Positions 1 to 8,119 of a DNA stretch of 64,000 nt are shown here, one piece after another. The stretch comes from Janthinobacterium sp. 64 (GTDB taxonomy: Bacteria; Pseudomonadota; Gammaproteobacteria; Burkholderiales; Burkholderiaceae_D): the NCBI RefSeq assembly GCF_002813325.1, contig NZ_PHUG01000001.1, positions 744,001-808,000 of the forward strand. The letters run 5' to 3'. The stretch's first letter is position 1. Every line of letters starts with the position of its first letter. The position numbers and the translations under genes are program-made. The notes below the pieces were generated by a model that was not told the origin of the DNA, ran no database searches, and worked only from the letters and a program-made list of their open reading frames with translations.

Positions 1-485
1 GCCAGGCCGGCGCTGCTGCGCACCCACGGATTGAGCAGGATCAGGGCATTGATGCGCGCATCGCGCGGCGCATGGCAGGCGGCGGCCGTGGCGCCGTCGC
101 ACAAGCCCCACAGCGCCACTTCGCGCAAGGTCGGCACGGCGTCGAAGAATTGCGCCAGCGCGCCGGCGATGTCGGGACCGGCGGCGCGGTAGTCGCGCGC
201 GCTGCCCTCGCTGTCGCCCATGCCGCGCAAGTCGAAACGCAGCACGGGCCAGCCTTGCGCGGCCAGGGCGCGGGCCAGCAGGACGAACTGGCGATGGCTG
301 CCGACCCGGTACTGCGGGCCGCCCGTGACGATCAATATGCCGCGCGGTCCCGGTGCGGCGGGCAAGCTGAGGATGCCGACCATGCGCGCCTGCGCTTCAC
401 CGTCTTCGGCCGCGCTGCGAAAGCGCAGGGGCAGCTCGCGCACGCTGTGCCCTGCGAGGTGCTGCTGACTGCTGTCGCGCTTCAT
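1..485 (-). CDS. Exosortase A system-associated hydrolase 1 (alpha/beta hydrolase), 3' end outside window
   Basis: The minus-strand frame opens at an ATG overlapping the stop of the next gene (ATGA) and stays open to the window edge, so the C-terminus is missing. The start reads MKRDSSQQHLAGHSVRELPL. Features seen are a GGPQYRVGSHRQF stretch, a VLRFDLRGMGDSEG segment and VALWGLCDGATAA, where a nucleophile elbow would be expected. This matches the family-1 hydrolase encoded beside hydrolase 2 in exosortase-A polysaccharide loci. The elbow reads G-L-C-D-G rather than G-x-S-x-G, so Cys may replace the usual Ser. Its exact substrate is unknown; a role in modifying acyl or polysaccharide intermediates is inferred from context only. 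Confidence 0.8.
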   Translation of the reverse strand, partial: MKRDSSQQHLAGHSVRELPLRFRSAAEDGEAQARMVGILSLPAAPGPRGILIVTGGPQYRVGSHRQFVLLARALAAQGWPVLRFDLRGMGDSEGSARDYRAAGPDIAGALAQFFDAVPTLREVALWGLCDGATAAACHAPRDARINALILLNPWVRSSAGL

Positions 486-1339
486 GGCGCCGTCCTTTCC
501 TCGTCGAGCCAGTCGCGGCACACGGTGCGCGTGGCGGCCAGCAGCTGCGGACACGCCAGCAGCTCGCCACTGTGCCAGAACGGGCCGTCGCCGAAGCTGG
601 CCACGTGCACGGCGGCGCCCTGTTCGCGCCATGTTCTCGCCAGCGGCGGCAACGCTGCGCCGGCTTGCTCCGGTGCCTGGTAATCGAGCCAATAGACAGG
701 TACCGCGGGCAGCAGCGCCGCTGCGCTGACGCCGTCGATGGCCAGCGCCAGCTCGGGCGCCAGCAGGTAGCCGGCCACTTCCACAGGCTCGCTTTTCGCC
801 AGCGCGGCGCGCGCGTGTCCCGGTGCTTCCTGCGTGCCGCCGGCCAGCATGCTTGTCGCCAGGCGCAGGCGCAGGAAACGGTCGATGCTGCGACGGCCAT
901 CGGTTTCCGGCTGCCATAGCAGCAAACGCGCCAGCGGCAGCGGCGCGCGGCTGGCGAAATCGAGGGCCAGCAAAGCACCCAGGCGCAAGCCCCACATGGT
1001 CAAGGGGCCGTCGACCCGCTGCGCCAGCCAGGCGCAAGCCAGGTGCAGGTCGTTGTGCCAGATGTCCCAGCGCGCTTCGTTAAAATCGCCGCTGCTGTCG
1101 CCGCAGCCGTACAGGTCGATCTGCAGCACGCTGTAACCCAAGGCGGCAAAGGCGCGCGCCTGCGCGGCGGCCACGTGGCGGCTTTTATTGAGTTCTTCGG
1201 CGAATGGATGGACGTAGATGATGCCGCCGCGCACGCTGCGGCCCGGCGGCGGCAGGTGCAGCAGGCAGTAGCGCTGGCCGCCGCTGGCGGGCAGAAAGAA
1301 GGGCAGCAGCGGCAGCGCGTCGAAGGCGGCGCTGTTCAT
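482..1339 (-). CDS. Exosortase A system-associated hydrolase 2
   Basis: A 285-residue alpha/beta-hydrolase-like protein. The N-terminal half has GGIIYVHPFAEELNKSRH and a VLQIDLYGCGDSSGDF stretch, hallmarks of the second hydrolase type found in exosortase-A loci. The elbow region reads MWGLRLGALLAL, so no canonical G-x-S-x-G nucleophile is visible and catalytic activity should not be assumed. It overlaps the upstream acyl carrier protein gene by 4 bases and the downstream hydrolase 1 gene by 4 bases, showing tight translational coupling in one minus-strand operon (GNAT, ACP, hydrolase 2, hydrolase 1). The substrate is unknown; family assignment is firm, function is inferred. Confidence 0.85.
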   Translation of the reverse strand: MNSAAFDALPLLPFFLPASGGQRYCLLHLPPPGRSVRGGIIYVHPFAEELNKSRHVAAAQARAFAALGYSVLQIDLYGCGDSSGDFNEARWDIWHNDLHLACAWLAQRVDGPLTMWGLRLGALLALDFASRAPLPLARLLLWQPETDGRRSIDRFLRLRLATSMLAGGTQEAPGHARAALAKSEPVEVAGYLLAPELALAIDGVSAAALLPAVPVYWLDYQAPEQAGAALPPLARTWREQGAAVHVASFGDGPFWHSGELLACPQLLAATRTVCRDWLDEERTAP

Positions 1340-1581
1340 GGCCGCAGCTGTGCAAACACGAAGTCGTGCAGGGTGCCGACGGTGGCGAAGTGGCGCGCGT
1401 GGATGTCGTCGTCGGCGACAGTGATGCCGAAATGGTCTTCCAGCGCGGCGATAACGCCGATCACGGCCATCGAATCGAGTTCCGGCACGCTGCCCAGAAG
1501 CGGCGTGTGCGCTTCCAGCGCGCGCCCGTTCAAGCCCAGCGTGGTGTCGAGGATGCGTTTTACTGCTTCAAGATGCGGCAT
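1336..1581 (-). CDS. Acyl carrier protein
   Basis: An 81-residue acyl carrier protein starting MPHLEAVKRIL. The phosphopantetheine attachment motif is PELDSMAVIG, with Ser in the usual D-S-M context near residue 37. Helical segments and acidic character fit the family. The start overlaps the end of the GNAT-like gene by 22 bases and the stop overlaps the start of hydrolase 2. The neighbouring AMP-forming acyl-CoA ligase on the opposite strand is the obvious candidate to load it. The acyl group it carries in exosortase-A loci is not known from sequence. Confidence 0.88.
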   Translation of the reverse strand: MPHLEAVKRILDTTLGLNGRALEAHTPLLGSVPELDSMAVIGVIAALEDHFGITVADDDIHARHFATVGTLHDFVFAQLRP

Positions 1582-2315
1582 GTCAGCTCCAGGGAAGGGT
1601 AGTGCGGCAGGCGGCTGGTATCGAAGGCCAGGCAGGGAATGTCGTCCGGGTGGCGCGACAGGTGGACATACGGCGGCAGGCTGGCGGCCATCCATTGCCA
1701 GCGCCCGCAGCGGATAAAGGTGGCCGTACCCAGCGCGTGCGTGCCCAGGCGCGCATGGGCGCCCAGCGAGGCGCGGTTGAAACGCGAAATGCGGCTGCAC
1801 GACCAGCGCACGCCCTGCGCGTACAGCACGGCGTTGGCTTCTTCCCACAGCCGGGCGAAGACCAGGCCACCGCGCTGCCCGGGATGCACCCACACGTCCA
1901 GGTCCCACGACGACTGCTGCGAGGCCAGCGCATAGCGGGCGCGCACCTCGTCTTCCTGGCAGCCGTGGCGCTGCAGCCAGATCCAGCCGGCCATGCCGGA
2001 CTTGTCACGCGCCACCAGGCATTGCGCGCCCTGGCGGTAGCGTTCGCCCAGTACGCCGGGGCGGCGCTCGGGGCCGGGCGGCAAATCCGCTTCCGTCAGG
2101 CAAGGGTTGACGGTGATGGCCTGGCCGCGCCCGCGGCACAGCGAACCGGGCGCCACGGCCTGCGCGACGAACTGGTAGCGATACAGCGCGCAGCGCCCGC
2201 CCGGCACGCTTTCCAGCAAGCGCGCCACGGCCAGCCAGGCGCTGTCGCGCCAGCCCAGCTGATTGAGGCTGGCGCTCAGCCGTTGCAGCAGGGGAAATTG
2301 TCGAAACAGGGCCAT
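1560..2315 (-). CDS. GNAT-like acyltransferase of the exosortase A locus
   Basis: A protein of about 251 residues from the start MALFRQFPLL; upstream ATG (2357) and TTG (2396) starts in the same frame lack a better ribosome site. Segments such as CLVARDKSGMAGWIWLQ and WDLDVWVHPGQRGG are consistent with a GNAT fold acting on an acyl-CoA or acyl-ACP donor. It heads the minus-strand operon with ACP and two hydrolases, and homologues occupy this same slot in exosortase-A clusters. A transferase function linked to the ACP is inferred. Catalytic residues cannot be assigned by eye. Confidence 0.65.
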   Translation of the reverse strand: MALFRQFPLLQRLSASLNQLGWRDSAWLAVARLLESVPGGRCALYRYQFVAQAVAPGSLCRGRGQAITVNPCLTEADLPPGPERRPGVLGERYRQGAQCLVARDKSGMAGWIWLQRHGCQEDEVRARYALASQQSSWDLDVWVHPGQRGGLVFARLWEEANAVLYAQGVRWSCSRISRFNRASLGAHARLGTHALGTATFIRCGRWQWMAASLPPYVHLSRHPDDIPCLAFDTSRLPHYPSLELTCRILKQ

Positions 2316-2418
2316 GGCGGTAAGGGATGAGGCGGCTATGCAGCCAACGCTGTCCATTAGAGCGCAGCGGCCAACGGCGGTCTTGCGCCGGCTCAAGCTG
2401 TGTTGCTGAAACTGTTAA

Positions 2419-2432
2419 TTGATCAAAATCAA
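2419..2432. promoter_or_regulatory. FNR/Anr-type binding site
   Basis: TTGATCAAAATCAA matches the FNR/Anr consensus TTGAT-N4-ATCAA at every defined position. It lies in the divergent region between the GNAT-like gene and the acyl-CoA ligase gene, with its centre about 76 bases before the ligase ATG. A class-II arrangement (centre at -41.5) would put the ligase transcript start near 2467. Direction of control and the responding regulator are inference. Confidence 0.6.
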
Positions 2433-2501
2433 GACCGCTGTGGCCGTTTGTCTGAATCATAGGGGAATGCATGGCAATCATGGCAACCCGGGGGCGACAC
2501 G

Positions 2502-4094
2502 ATGGCGACACTGATACATGATCTGATCTTCGAGACGGCGCAGCGCGCGGCCCACGCGCCGGCCCTCTCGTGGCAGGGCGAGGAAACAAGCTATGGCGCG
2601 CTGGCGCAAGCCGTGCGCGAAGCGGCTGGCACCCTGCTGACCCTGGGTTTGCAGCGTGGCGCGCGCGTGGCCGTGTATCTGGAAAAACGCCCTGAAAACG
2701 TCAGTGCCATGTTTGGCGCGGCGGCGGCAGGCGGCGTGTTCGTGCCCGTCAATCCACTGCTCAAACCGGACCAGGTGGCGTATATCCTGGCCGATTGCAA
2801 CGTGACCATCCTCGTCACCTCGCGCGAACGCCTGGCGCAGCTGGGCCCCGCGTTGGCCGCCTGCCCGGATTTGCAGACGGTGCTGCTGACGGGCGAAGGC
2901 GATGCGGAATCGATGCTGGGCAAGGTCCGCGTGCTGCCGTGGCGTGGCCTGTCCGCCGCGCCCGCACTCCTGTGGCATGCGGTGATCGACACGGACATGG
3001 CCGCCATTTTATATACATCAGGCAGCACGGGGCGGCCGAAAGGCGTGGTGCTGTCGCACCGCAACATGCTGGCCGGCGCGCTCAGCGTGTCATCCTACCT
3101 GCGCAACACGCCGGAAGACCGGATTTTGTGCGTGCTACCGCTCAGCTTTGATTACGGCCTGAGCCAGCTGACGACGGCGTTTGCCAGCGGCGCCTGCGCC
3201 GTGCTGATGAATTATCTGCTGCTGCGCGATATCGTCGAAGCCGTGGAGCAGGAAGCCATCACGGGACTGGCCGCCGTGCCGCCCCTGTGGGTGCAGCTGT
3301 CGCAGCTGAGCTGGCCCCTGTCCACGCCCTTGCGCTACATCACCAATTCGGGCGGCGTGATGCAGAGAACCACGCTCGACCGGCTGCGCCAGTCGCTGCC
3401 GCGCACGCAGGTCTACCTGATGTATGGCTTGACGGAAGCGTTCCGTTCCACCTATCTGGCGCCGGAACAGCTGGAGCGGCGCCCCGATTCCATCGGGCAA
3501 GCGATCCCGAATGCGGAAGTGCTGGTGCTGCGTCCGGACGGCAGCGTGTGCGATGCCGATGAGCCTGGCGAACTGGTGCACCGTGGCGCGCTGGTGGCGC
3601 TCGGCTACTGGAACGATGCGGCGCGCACGGCCGAGCGCTTCAAGGCGCTGCCGCCGCAGGCGAGCGGCCTGGTGCTGCCGGAACTGGCCGTCTGGTCGGG
3701 CGACACCGTGCGCCGCGATGCGGATGGCTATCTGTATTTTGTGGGACGCAGCGATGACATGATCAAGACGTCCGGCTACCGGGTCAGCCCGGCCGAAATC
3801 GAGGAAGTCGCGTATGCGAGCGGACTGGTGGGCGAGGCGGCCGCGCTGGGCTTGCCCCACGCCGTGCTGGGCCAGGCCATCGCCTTGCTCGTCACGCCCG
3901 CACCCGGTGTGCAATTGCAGCGCGACAGCATACTGGCCGCCTGCCGCGCGCGCCTGCCCAGCTATATGGTGCCGCTGTGGGTGGAGATCCGCGACGGCGT
4001 GCTGCCGCGCAATCCGAACGGCAAGATCGACCGTCCCTTGCTGGCCCGGGAACTGGCGCGCGCGTATGCAGTCCAAACAGGAGATGCGGCATGA
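2502..4094 (+). CDS. Acyl-CoA ligase (AMP-forming), exosortase A system-associated
   Basis: A 530-residue ANL-superfamily enzyme that activates a carboxylic acid as acyl-AMP and transfers it to CoA or a carrier protein. Visible motifs are the P-loop LYTSGSTGRPKGVVLSH, the acyl-adenylate motif YLMYGLTEAFRSTY, the hinge/ATP motif GRSDDMIKTSGYRVSP, and the C-terminal catalytic lysine in PNGKIDRP. The start at MATLIHDLIFETAQ aligns with the family N-terminus. The stop overlaps the start of the PLP decarboxylase (ATGA). With the decarboxylase and amidotransferase it forms the conserved trio of exosortase-A loci. The acid substrate is unknown. Confidence 0.92.
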   Translation: MATLIHDLIFETAQRAAHAPALSWQGEETSYGALAQAVREAAGTLLTLGLQRGARVAVYLEKRPENVSAMFGAAAAGGVFVPVNPLLKPDQVAYILADCNVTILVTSRERLAQLGPALAACPDLQTVLLTGEGDAESMLGKVRVLPWRGLSAAPALLWHAVIDTDMAAILYTSGSTGRPKGVVLSHRNMLAGALSVSSYLRNTPEDRILCVLPLSFDYGLSQLTTAFASGACAVLMNYLLLRDIVEAVEQEAITGLAAVPPLWVQLSQLSWPLSTPLRYITNSGGVMQRTTLDRLRQSLPRTQVYLMYGLTEAFRSTYLAPEQLERRPDSIGQAIPNAEVLVLRPDGSVCDADEPGELVHRGALVALGYWNDAARTAERFKALPPQASGLVLPELAVWSGDTVRRDADGYLYFVGRSDDMIKTSGYRVSPAEIEEVAYASGLVGEAAALGLPHAVLGQAIALLVTPAPGVQLQRDSILAACRARLPSYMVPLWVEIRDGVLPRNPNGKIDRPLLARELARAYAVQTGDAA

Positions 4095-5350
4095 AGGATC
4101 TGATCCGCTCGAATAGCACGGAATTGCCAACGCACTCGGCCCTGGGCCAGCAATTCGCTGTGGAAAACGACATGCTGCAGGTCGGCGGCGTGCCCTTGCG
4201 CCAGCTGGCTCAAAGGGTGGGCAGCACGCCGTTCTACGCCTATGAACGCGCGCACATCACGCACCGCGTGGCCGAACTGCGCGCCGCCTTGCCGGCCGGC
4301 GTGCACCTGCATTACGCCATGAAGGCCAACCCCATGCCGGCCGTGGTGCAGTGGCTGGCGGGCCTGGTCGATGGCATTGACGTGGCCTCGGGCGGCGAAC
4401 TGGCGACGGCGCTAGATACGCCCATGGCGCCGGAATGCATCAGTTTTGCGGGGCCGGGCAAGCGCGATGGGGAACTGGCGCGTGCCGTGGCGGCGGGCGT
4501 CTTGATCAACGTGGAATCGGGCGCCCAGCTGGAAAAGGTGGCGCTGGCCGGTGAACGGCTGGGCCTGGCGGCCAGGGTGGCCGTGCGCGTGAATCCCGAT
4601 TTCGCCCTGCGCCGCACGGGCATGCGCATGGGCGGCGGGGCGCAGCCGTTCGGCGTCGATGCGTCCCTGGTGCCGGCGCTGCTGGGCCGCATCGGCCAGC
4701 TGGGCCTCGATTTTCACGGTTTTCACTTGTATGCGGGCTCGCAAAGCCTGTCGGCGGCGGCCCTGGCTGAAGCGCAAGCCCTCTGCGTGCAACTGGCTCT
4801 GCAACTGGCCGACAGCGCGCCATCGCCCATGCGCACCCTGAACATCGGCGGCGGCTTCGGAGTGCCGTACTTCCCCGGCGACCAGGCCCTGGACCTGGTG
4901 CCCGTGGCTGCAGGCTTGCAGCGGCAACTCGATCTGCTGGCGCAGGCGGCGCCGGGCGTGCGGCTGAACCTGGAACTGGGCCGTTATCTGGTGGCCGAGG
5001 CCGGTATCTATGTGTGCAAGGTGATTGAGCGCAAGCAATCGCATGGGCAAGTGTTTCTCGTCACGGATGGCGGCTTGCACCATCATCTGGCCGCTTCCGG
5101 CAATTTCGGCCAGCTGATCCGCAAGAATTACCCGGTCGCCATCGGCAACCGCCTGGACGGCGGGGCGCGCGAAGTGGCGTCCGTCGTCGGGCCGCTGTGC
5201 ACGCCGCTCGATTTGCTGGCCGACCAGATGGAGATGGCGCGCGCCGAGGAGGGCGACCTGGTGGTCGTGTTCCAGTCGGGCGCGTATGGCTTGACGGCCA
5301 GCCCGACGGCCTTTCTCGGCCATCCTTTGCCGGCCGAGGTGCTCGTATGA
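4091..5350 (+). CDS. PLP-dependent decarboxylase, exosortase A system-associated
   Basis: A 419-residue fold-III (alanine racemase/DapDC/ornithine-type) PLP decarboxylase. The ATG overlaps the ligase stop. The cofactor lysine is K78 in HYAMKANP. The glycine-rich phosphate loop NIGGGFGVPYF, the ELGRYLVAEAG motif and the C-terminal GPLCTPLDLL and FQSGAYGLTAS segments complete a normal active-site set. It resembles diaminopimelate decarboxylase but belongs to the exosortase-linked branch by context. The product amine may feed the adjacent ligase or amidotransferase; this is inference. Confidence 0.9.
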   Translation: MKDLIRSNSTELPTHSALGQQFAVENDMLQVGGVPLRQLAQRVGSTPFYAYERAHITHRVAELRAALPAGVHLHYAMKANPMPAVVQWLAGLVDGIDVASGGELATALDTPMAPECISFAGPGKRDGELARAVAAGVLINVESGAQLEKVALAGERLGLAARVAVRVNPDFALRRTGMRMGGGAQPFGVDASLVPALLGRIGQLGLDFHGFHLYAGSQSLSAAALAEAQALCVQLALQLADSAPSPMRTLNIGGGFGVPYFPGDQALDLVPVAAGLQRQLDLLAQAAPGVRLNLELGRYLVAEAGIYVCKVIERKQSHGQVFLVTDGGLHHHLAASGNFGQLIRKNYPVAIGNRLDGGAREVASVVGPLCTPLDLLADQMEMARAEEGDLVVVFQSGAYGLTASPTAFLGHPLPAEVLV

Positions 5351-7275
5351 GCGGCCTGTGCGGTTGGCTGGCGGCGCACAGTGTTGCGCCTGCCGATGGC
5401 GCGGCGCTGGCCGCGCTGGCGGACATGGCCGCACCGCTGTCGCGCTTCGATAGCGCGCCCGGCGCCGCCAGCGTGAGCGAAGTGGGCAGCGTGGCCGTAG
5501 CCGCCATCGACGGCAGCCGCCATGTATATCAGCAAGATGGCTTGCAAGTGGCCATTTGGGGCCGCCCCGAGCTTGACGGCTCGGCCGACGACGTGGCGTC
5601 CCGCCTCGCGTCCCTGTGGCTGAGCCGGGGCGTGGCCGCCTGCGCCAGCCTGTCCGGGCCTTTCTGTTTGGCCATCCTCGACGCGTTTTCCGGCTCGGCC
5701 CTGCTGGCCGTGGACCGCGCCGGCATCCACCCGCTCAGCTATGCAAGCAATGCGCAAGGCCTGTTTTTTGCCTCCTCGCATGACGCCTTGCTGGCCCATC
5801 CGTCCGTGCGGGGCGCGCTCGATCCGCAAGCGCTGTATCACTATCTGTATTTCCACATGGTGCCCGGCCCGGCCACGGCCTATTTGGGCCAGCAGCGCTT
5901 GCTGCCCGGCGAATACCTGCATGTGCGCGGCGGCAAGCAATGCAAGGGCAGCTACTGGCAGCTGGCCTTCCAGGAGCCAGGCGCGGCGCGCGCGCGGGCC
6001 AGCTTTGCCAGCAACAAGCAGGAATTCCTGCGCCTGCTGCGCCAGGCCGTGGAAAGCAGCCTGGGCAACGATAGCGCCAGCACGGGCGCGTTTCTCAGCG
6101 GCGGCACCGACAGTTCCACCCTGGCCGCCATCATGGGGCAGGTGACGGGCCGCCCCGCGCGCACGTATTCCATCGGTTTTGACTCTCCCGGCTATGACGA
6201 AATGGCGTATGCGCGCCTGGCCGCCAGCCATGCGGGCAGCATCCACCACGAGCGCTACGTGACGCCGTCCGACGTGCTGGCCGCGATCCCCGCCATGGCG
6301 GCCATCTTCGACCAGCCTTTCGGCAATGCCTCGGCCATTCCCGCCTATTATTGCGCGCAGATGGCGCGCAAGGATGGAGTCACCCGCTTGCTCGGTGGCG
6401 ACGGCGGCGACGAATTGTTTGGCGGCAATGAGCGCTATGCGCACCAGGCCTTGCTGTCGCAATATGAACGCTTGCCCGCCATGCTGCGCCAGGCCATCAT
6501 CGAGCCGCTGCTGTTCCGCCAGCAAAGGGGCAAACCGTGGCGGCTGGGCGACAAGGCGCGCCGCTACATCGAACAGGCGAGCCTGCCGCTGCCGGCCCGC
6601 CTCGACAGTTACAATCTGCTGCTGCGCCATGGCCACCGCACGGTGCTGGAAGCGGGCTTTATCGACACCATCGACCCCGGCATGGCGCCCGGCTGCGTGA
6701 ATGGCGCGTATTGGGCGCGCCAAGGCCAGGGCTTGAGCCAGATCAATGAGTTGCTGGCGCTGGACATGCGCTTTACCTTGGCCGACAACGACCTGTTCAA
6801 GGTGCGCAAGGCGTGCGAGCTTGCGGGCGTGGAAGCGGCCTTTCCCTTCCTGCACGATGCGATGGTAGCGTTTGCGGCGCGCCTGGCGCCGCGCGACAAG
6901 CTCGACGGCAGGCAGCTGCGGCCCTTCTTCAAGCGGGCGCTGGCGGAAATCCTGCCGCCAGCCATCGTGCGCAAGAAAAAGCACGGTTTCGGCTTGCCTT
7001 TCGGCCAGTGGCTGCACAGCCATGCGCCGCTGCGCGAGTTTGCGTTCGATAACCTGACCCAGCTGCGCGGGCGCGGCATCGTGCGGCCCGCCTTCATCGA
7101 CGATCTGCAAGGGCGCTTGCTGGCGGAACACCCGGCCTATCACGGCACCATGGTGTGGCTGCTGCTGATGCTGGAACAGTGGCTCAGCCAGCACCCGGCG
7201 GCGCTGGGTGCGCTTGCCGGCGGTTTTGCCGCAAGCGCCACAGAAATGCCAGTCGTCCTCGATCCCACGGCGTAA
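5347..7275 (+). CDS. Asparagine-synthase-like amidotransferase, exosortase A locus
   Basis: A 642-residue protein whose ATG overlaps the decarboxylase stop. The C-terminal synthetase domain is intact: PP-loop SGGTDSS at residues 251-257, and GGDGGDELFGGNERY further on. The N-terminal glutaminase-like domain is atypical. It begins MSGLCGW, so the only candidate nucleophile is Cys5 rather than Cys2, and the usual RGPD and NGEIYN motifs are not visible. The enzyme may therefore use free ammonia or another amine, or have lost glutaminase activity. The last 92 bases overlap the convergent deacetylase gene. Family assignment is firm; substrate unknown. Confidence 0.85.
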   Translation: MSGLCGWLAAHSVAPADGAALAALADMAAPLSRFDSAPGAASVSEVGSVAVAAIDGSRHVYQQDGLQVAIWGRPELDGSADDVASRLASLWLSRGVAACASLSGPFCLAILDAFSGSALLAVDRAGIHPLSYASNAQGLFFASSHDALLAHPSVRGALDPQALYHYLYFHMVPGPATAYLGQQRLLPGEYLHVRGGKQCKGSYWQLAFQEPGAARARASFASNKQEFLRLLRQAVESSLGNDSASTGAFLSGGTDSSTLAAIMGQVTGRPARTYSIGFDSPGYDEMAYARLAASHAGSIHHERYVTPSDVLAAIPAMAAIFDQPFGNASAIPAYYCAQMARKDGVTRLLGGDGGDELFGGNERYAHQALLSQYERLPAMLRQAIIEPLLFRQQRGKPWRLGDKARRYIEQASLPLPARLDSYNLLLRHGHRTVLEAGFIDTIDPGMAPGCVNGAYWARQGQGLSQINELLALDMRFTLADNDLFKVRKACELAGVEAAFPFLHDAMVAFAARLAPRDKLDGRQLRPFFKRALAEILPPAIVRKKKHGFGLPFGQWLHSHAPLREFAFDNLTQLRGRGIVRPAFIDDLQGRLLAEHPAYHGTMVWLLLMLEQWLSQHPAALGALAGGFAASATEMPVVLDPTA

Positions 7276-8119
7276 AGCGGGGCAGCTGCAGCAAGTCCAG
7301 CCCCGCGCCGGGGCGCGCCACGCCCCAGTCCGTCGCCACGGCCGCCTTGAACCCGAGGCTGCGCACCATCGCCACGTGCGGTGCGCCATAATCGCGCCCG
7401 GCCTTGCCGTTAGGATAGGCAAACACGGTGACGGGCGCCTGTATCAGATTTTCCAGCTGATGCTTGCCGTTGGCGATGTCCAGCCGCGCCTCGCGCTCCG
7501 GCAAGGTGGACAATATCGGGTGGCTCATCGTGTGCGCCCCCAGCTCCATGCCGGCCGCCTGTAATTGACGCAGCTGCGCCGTGCTCAGCATGGCTGGCGC
7601 TCCGGCCGCCGCGCCGGCCTGGCGGCGGATCTGCATGGCCAGCTGCTGGCGGCGGTCGAACGGCAGGTACTTGAGCTGGCCCAGCAAGGTGGCGATGGCC
7701 GCTTGCCGCTGTGCCAGATCGGCGACGGGCAGGCAGTCTAGCCCGAGTGCGCGCAAGTCGAGCACGGGAGCTGGCGCCTGGCGCACGGCCTCGATCACCG
7801 TGTCATTCCACATCTGTCCACCGTCCAGGTAGCCCGTGGCGATAAAAAACGTGGCGTGCAAGCCATGGCGCTGCAGCAAGGGCAGGGCCACTTGCGCATT
7901 GTCGGCATAGCCGTCGTCGAAGGTGATGCAGGCGGCGCGCGCGGGCAGGCGGCCATCTTGCAGCCGCTGTATGGCCTCGCCGAGCGGCAGCGGCGTATAG
8001 AAACGTTTGATAAGGCGCAACTGGCGCTGGAACAGGGCCGCATCGACTTCGCCGGGAAACAGCGGGTCGGGCCGCGCCAGCACGCGGTGGTAGATCAGAA
8101 TCGACAAGGTGGCGCTCAT
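7184..8119 (-). CDS. Polysaccharide deacetylase (NodB/CE4 family)
   Basis: A 311-residue protein with the CE4 catalytic motifs: ITFDDGYADN (motif 1, general base and metal Asp) and MELGAHTMSHPILS (motif 2, metal His pair). It opens SILIYHRVLA, the standard N-terminus of exosortase/EPS-type deacetylases without a signal peptide. Its start overlaps the end of the O-antigen-ligase-like gene by 4 bases; its 3' end overlaps the convergent amidotransferase gene by 92 bases. It likely removes N-acetyl groups from the exopolysaccharide or its lipid-linked precursor; substrate is inferred. Confidence 0.88.
   Translation of the reverse strand: MSATLSILIYHRVLARPDPLFPGEVDAALFQRQLRLIKRFYTPLPLGEAIQRLQDGRLPARAACITFDDGYADNAQVALPLLQRHGLHATFFIATGYLDGGQMWNDTVIEAVRQAPAPVLDLRALGLDCLPVADLAQRQAAIATLLGQLKYLPFDRRQQLAMQIRRQAGAAAGAPAMLSTAQLRQLQAAGMELGAHTMSHPILSTLPEREARLDIANGKHQLENLIQAPVTVFAYPNGKAGRDYGAPHVAMVRSLGFKAAVATDWGVARPGAGLDLLQLPRFTPWDRGRLAFLWRLRQNRRQAHPAPPGAG

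Noticed and set aside
5128..7422. Long minus-strand open frame of about 760 codons opposite the amidotransferase gene
   Set aside because: High-GC antisense shadow: rich in His/Arg/Gln/Ala without domains, and the plus-strand gene has clear catalytic motifs.
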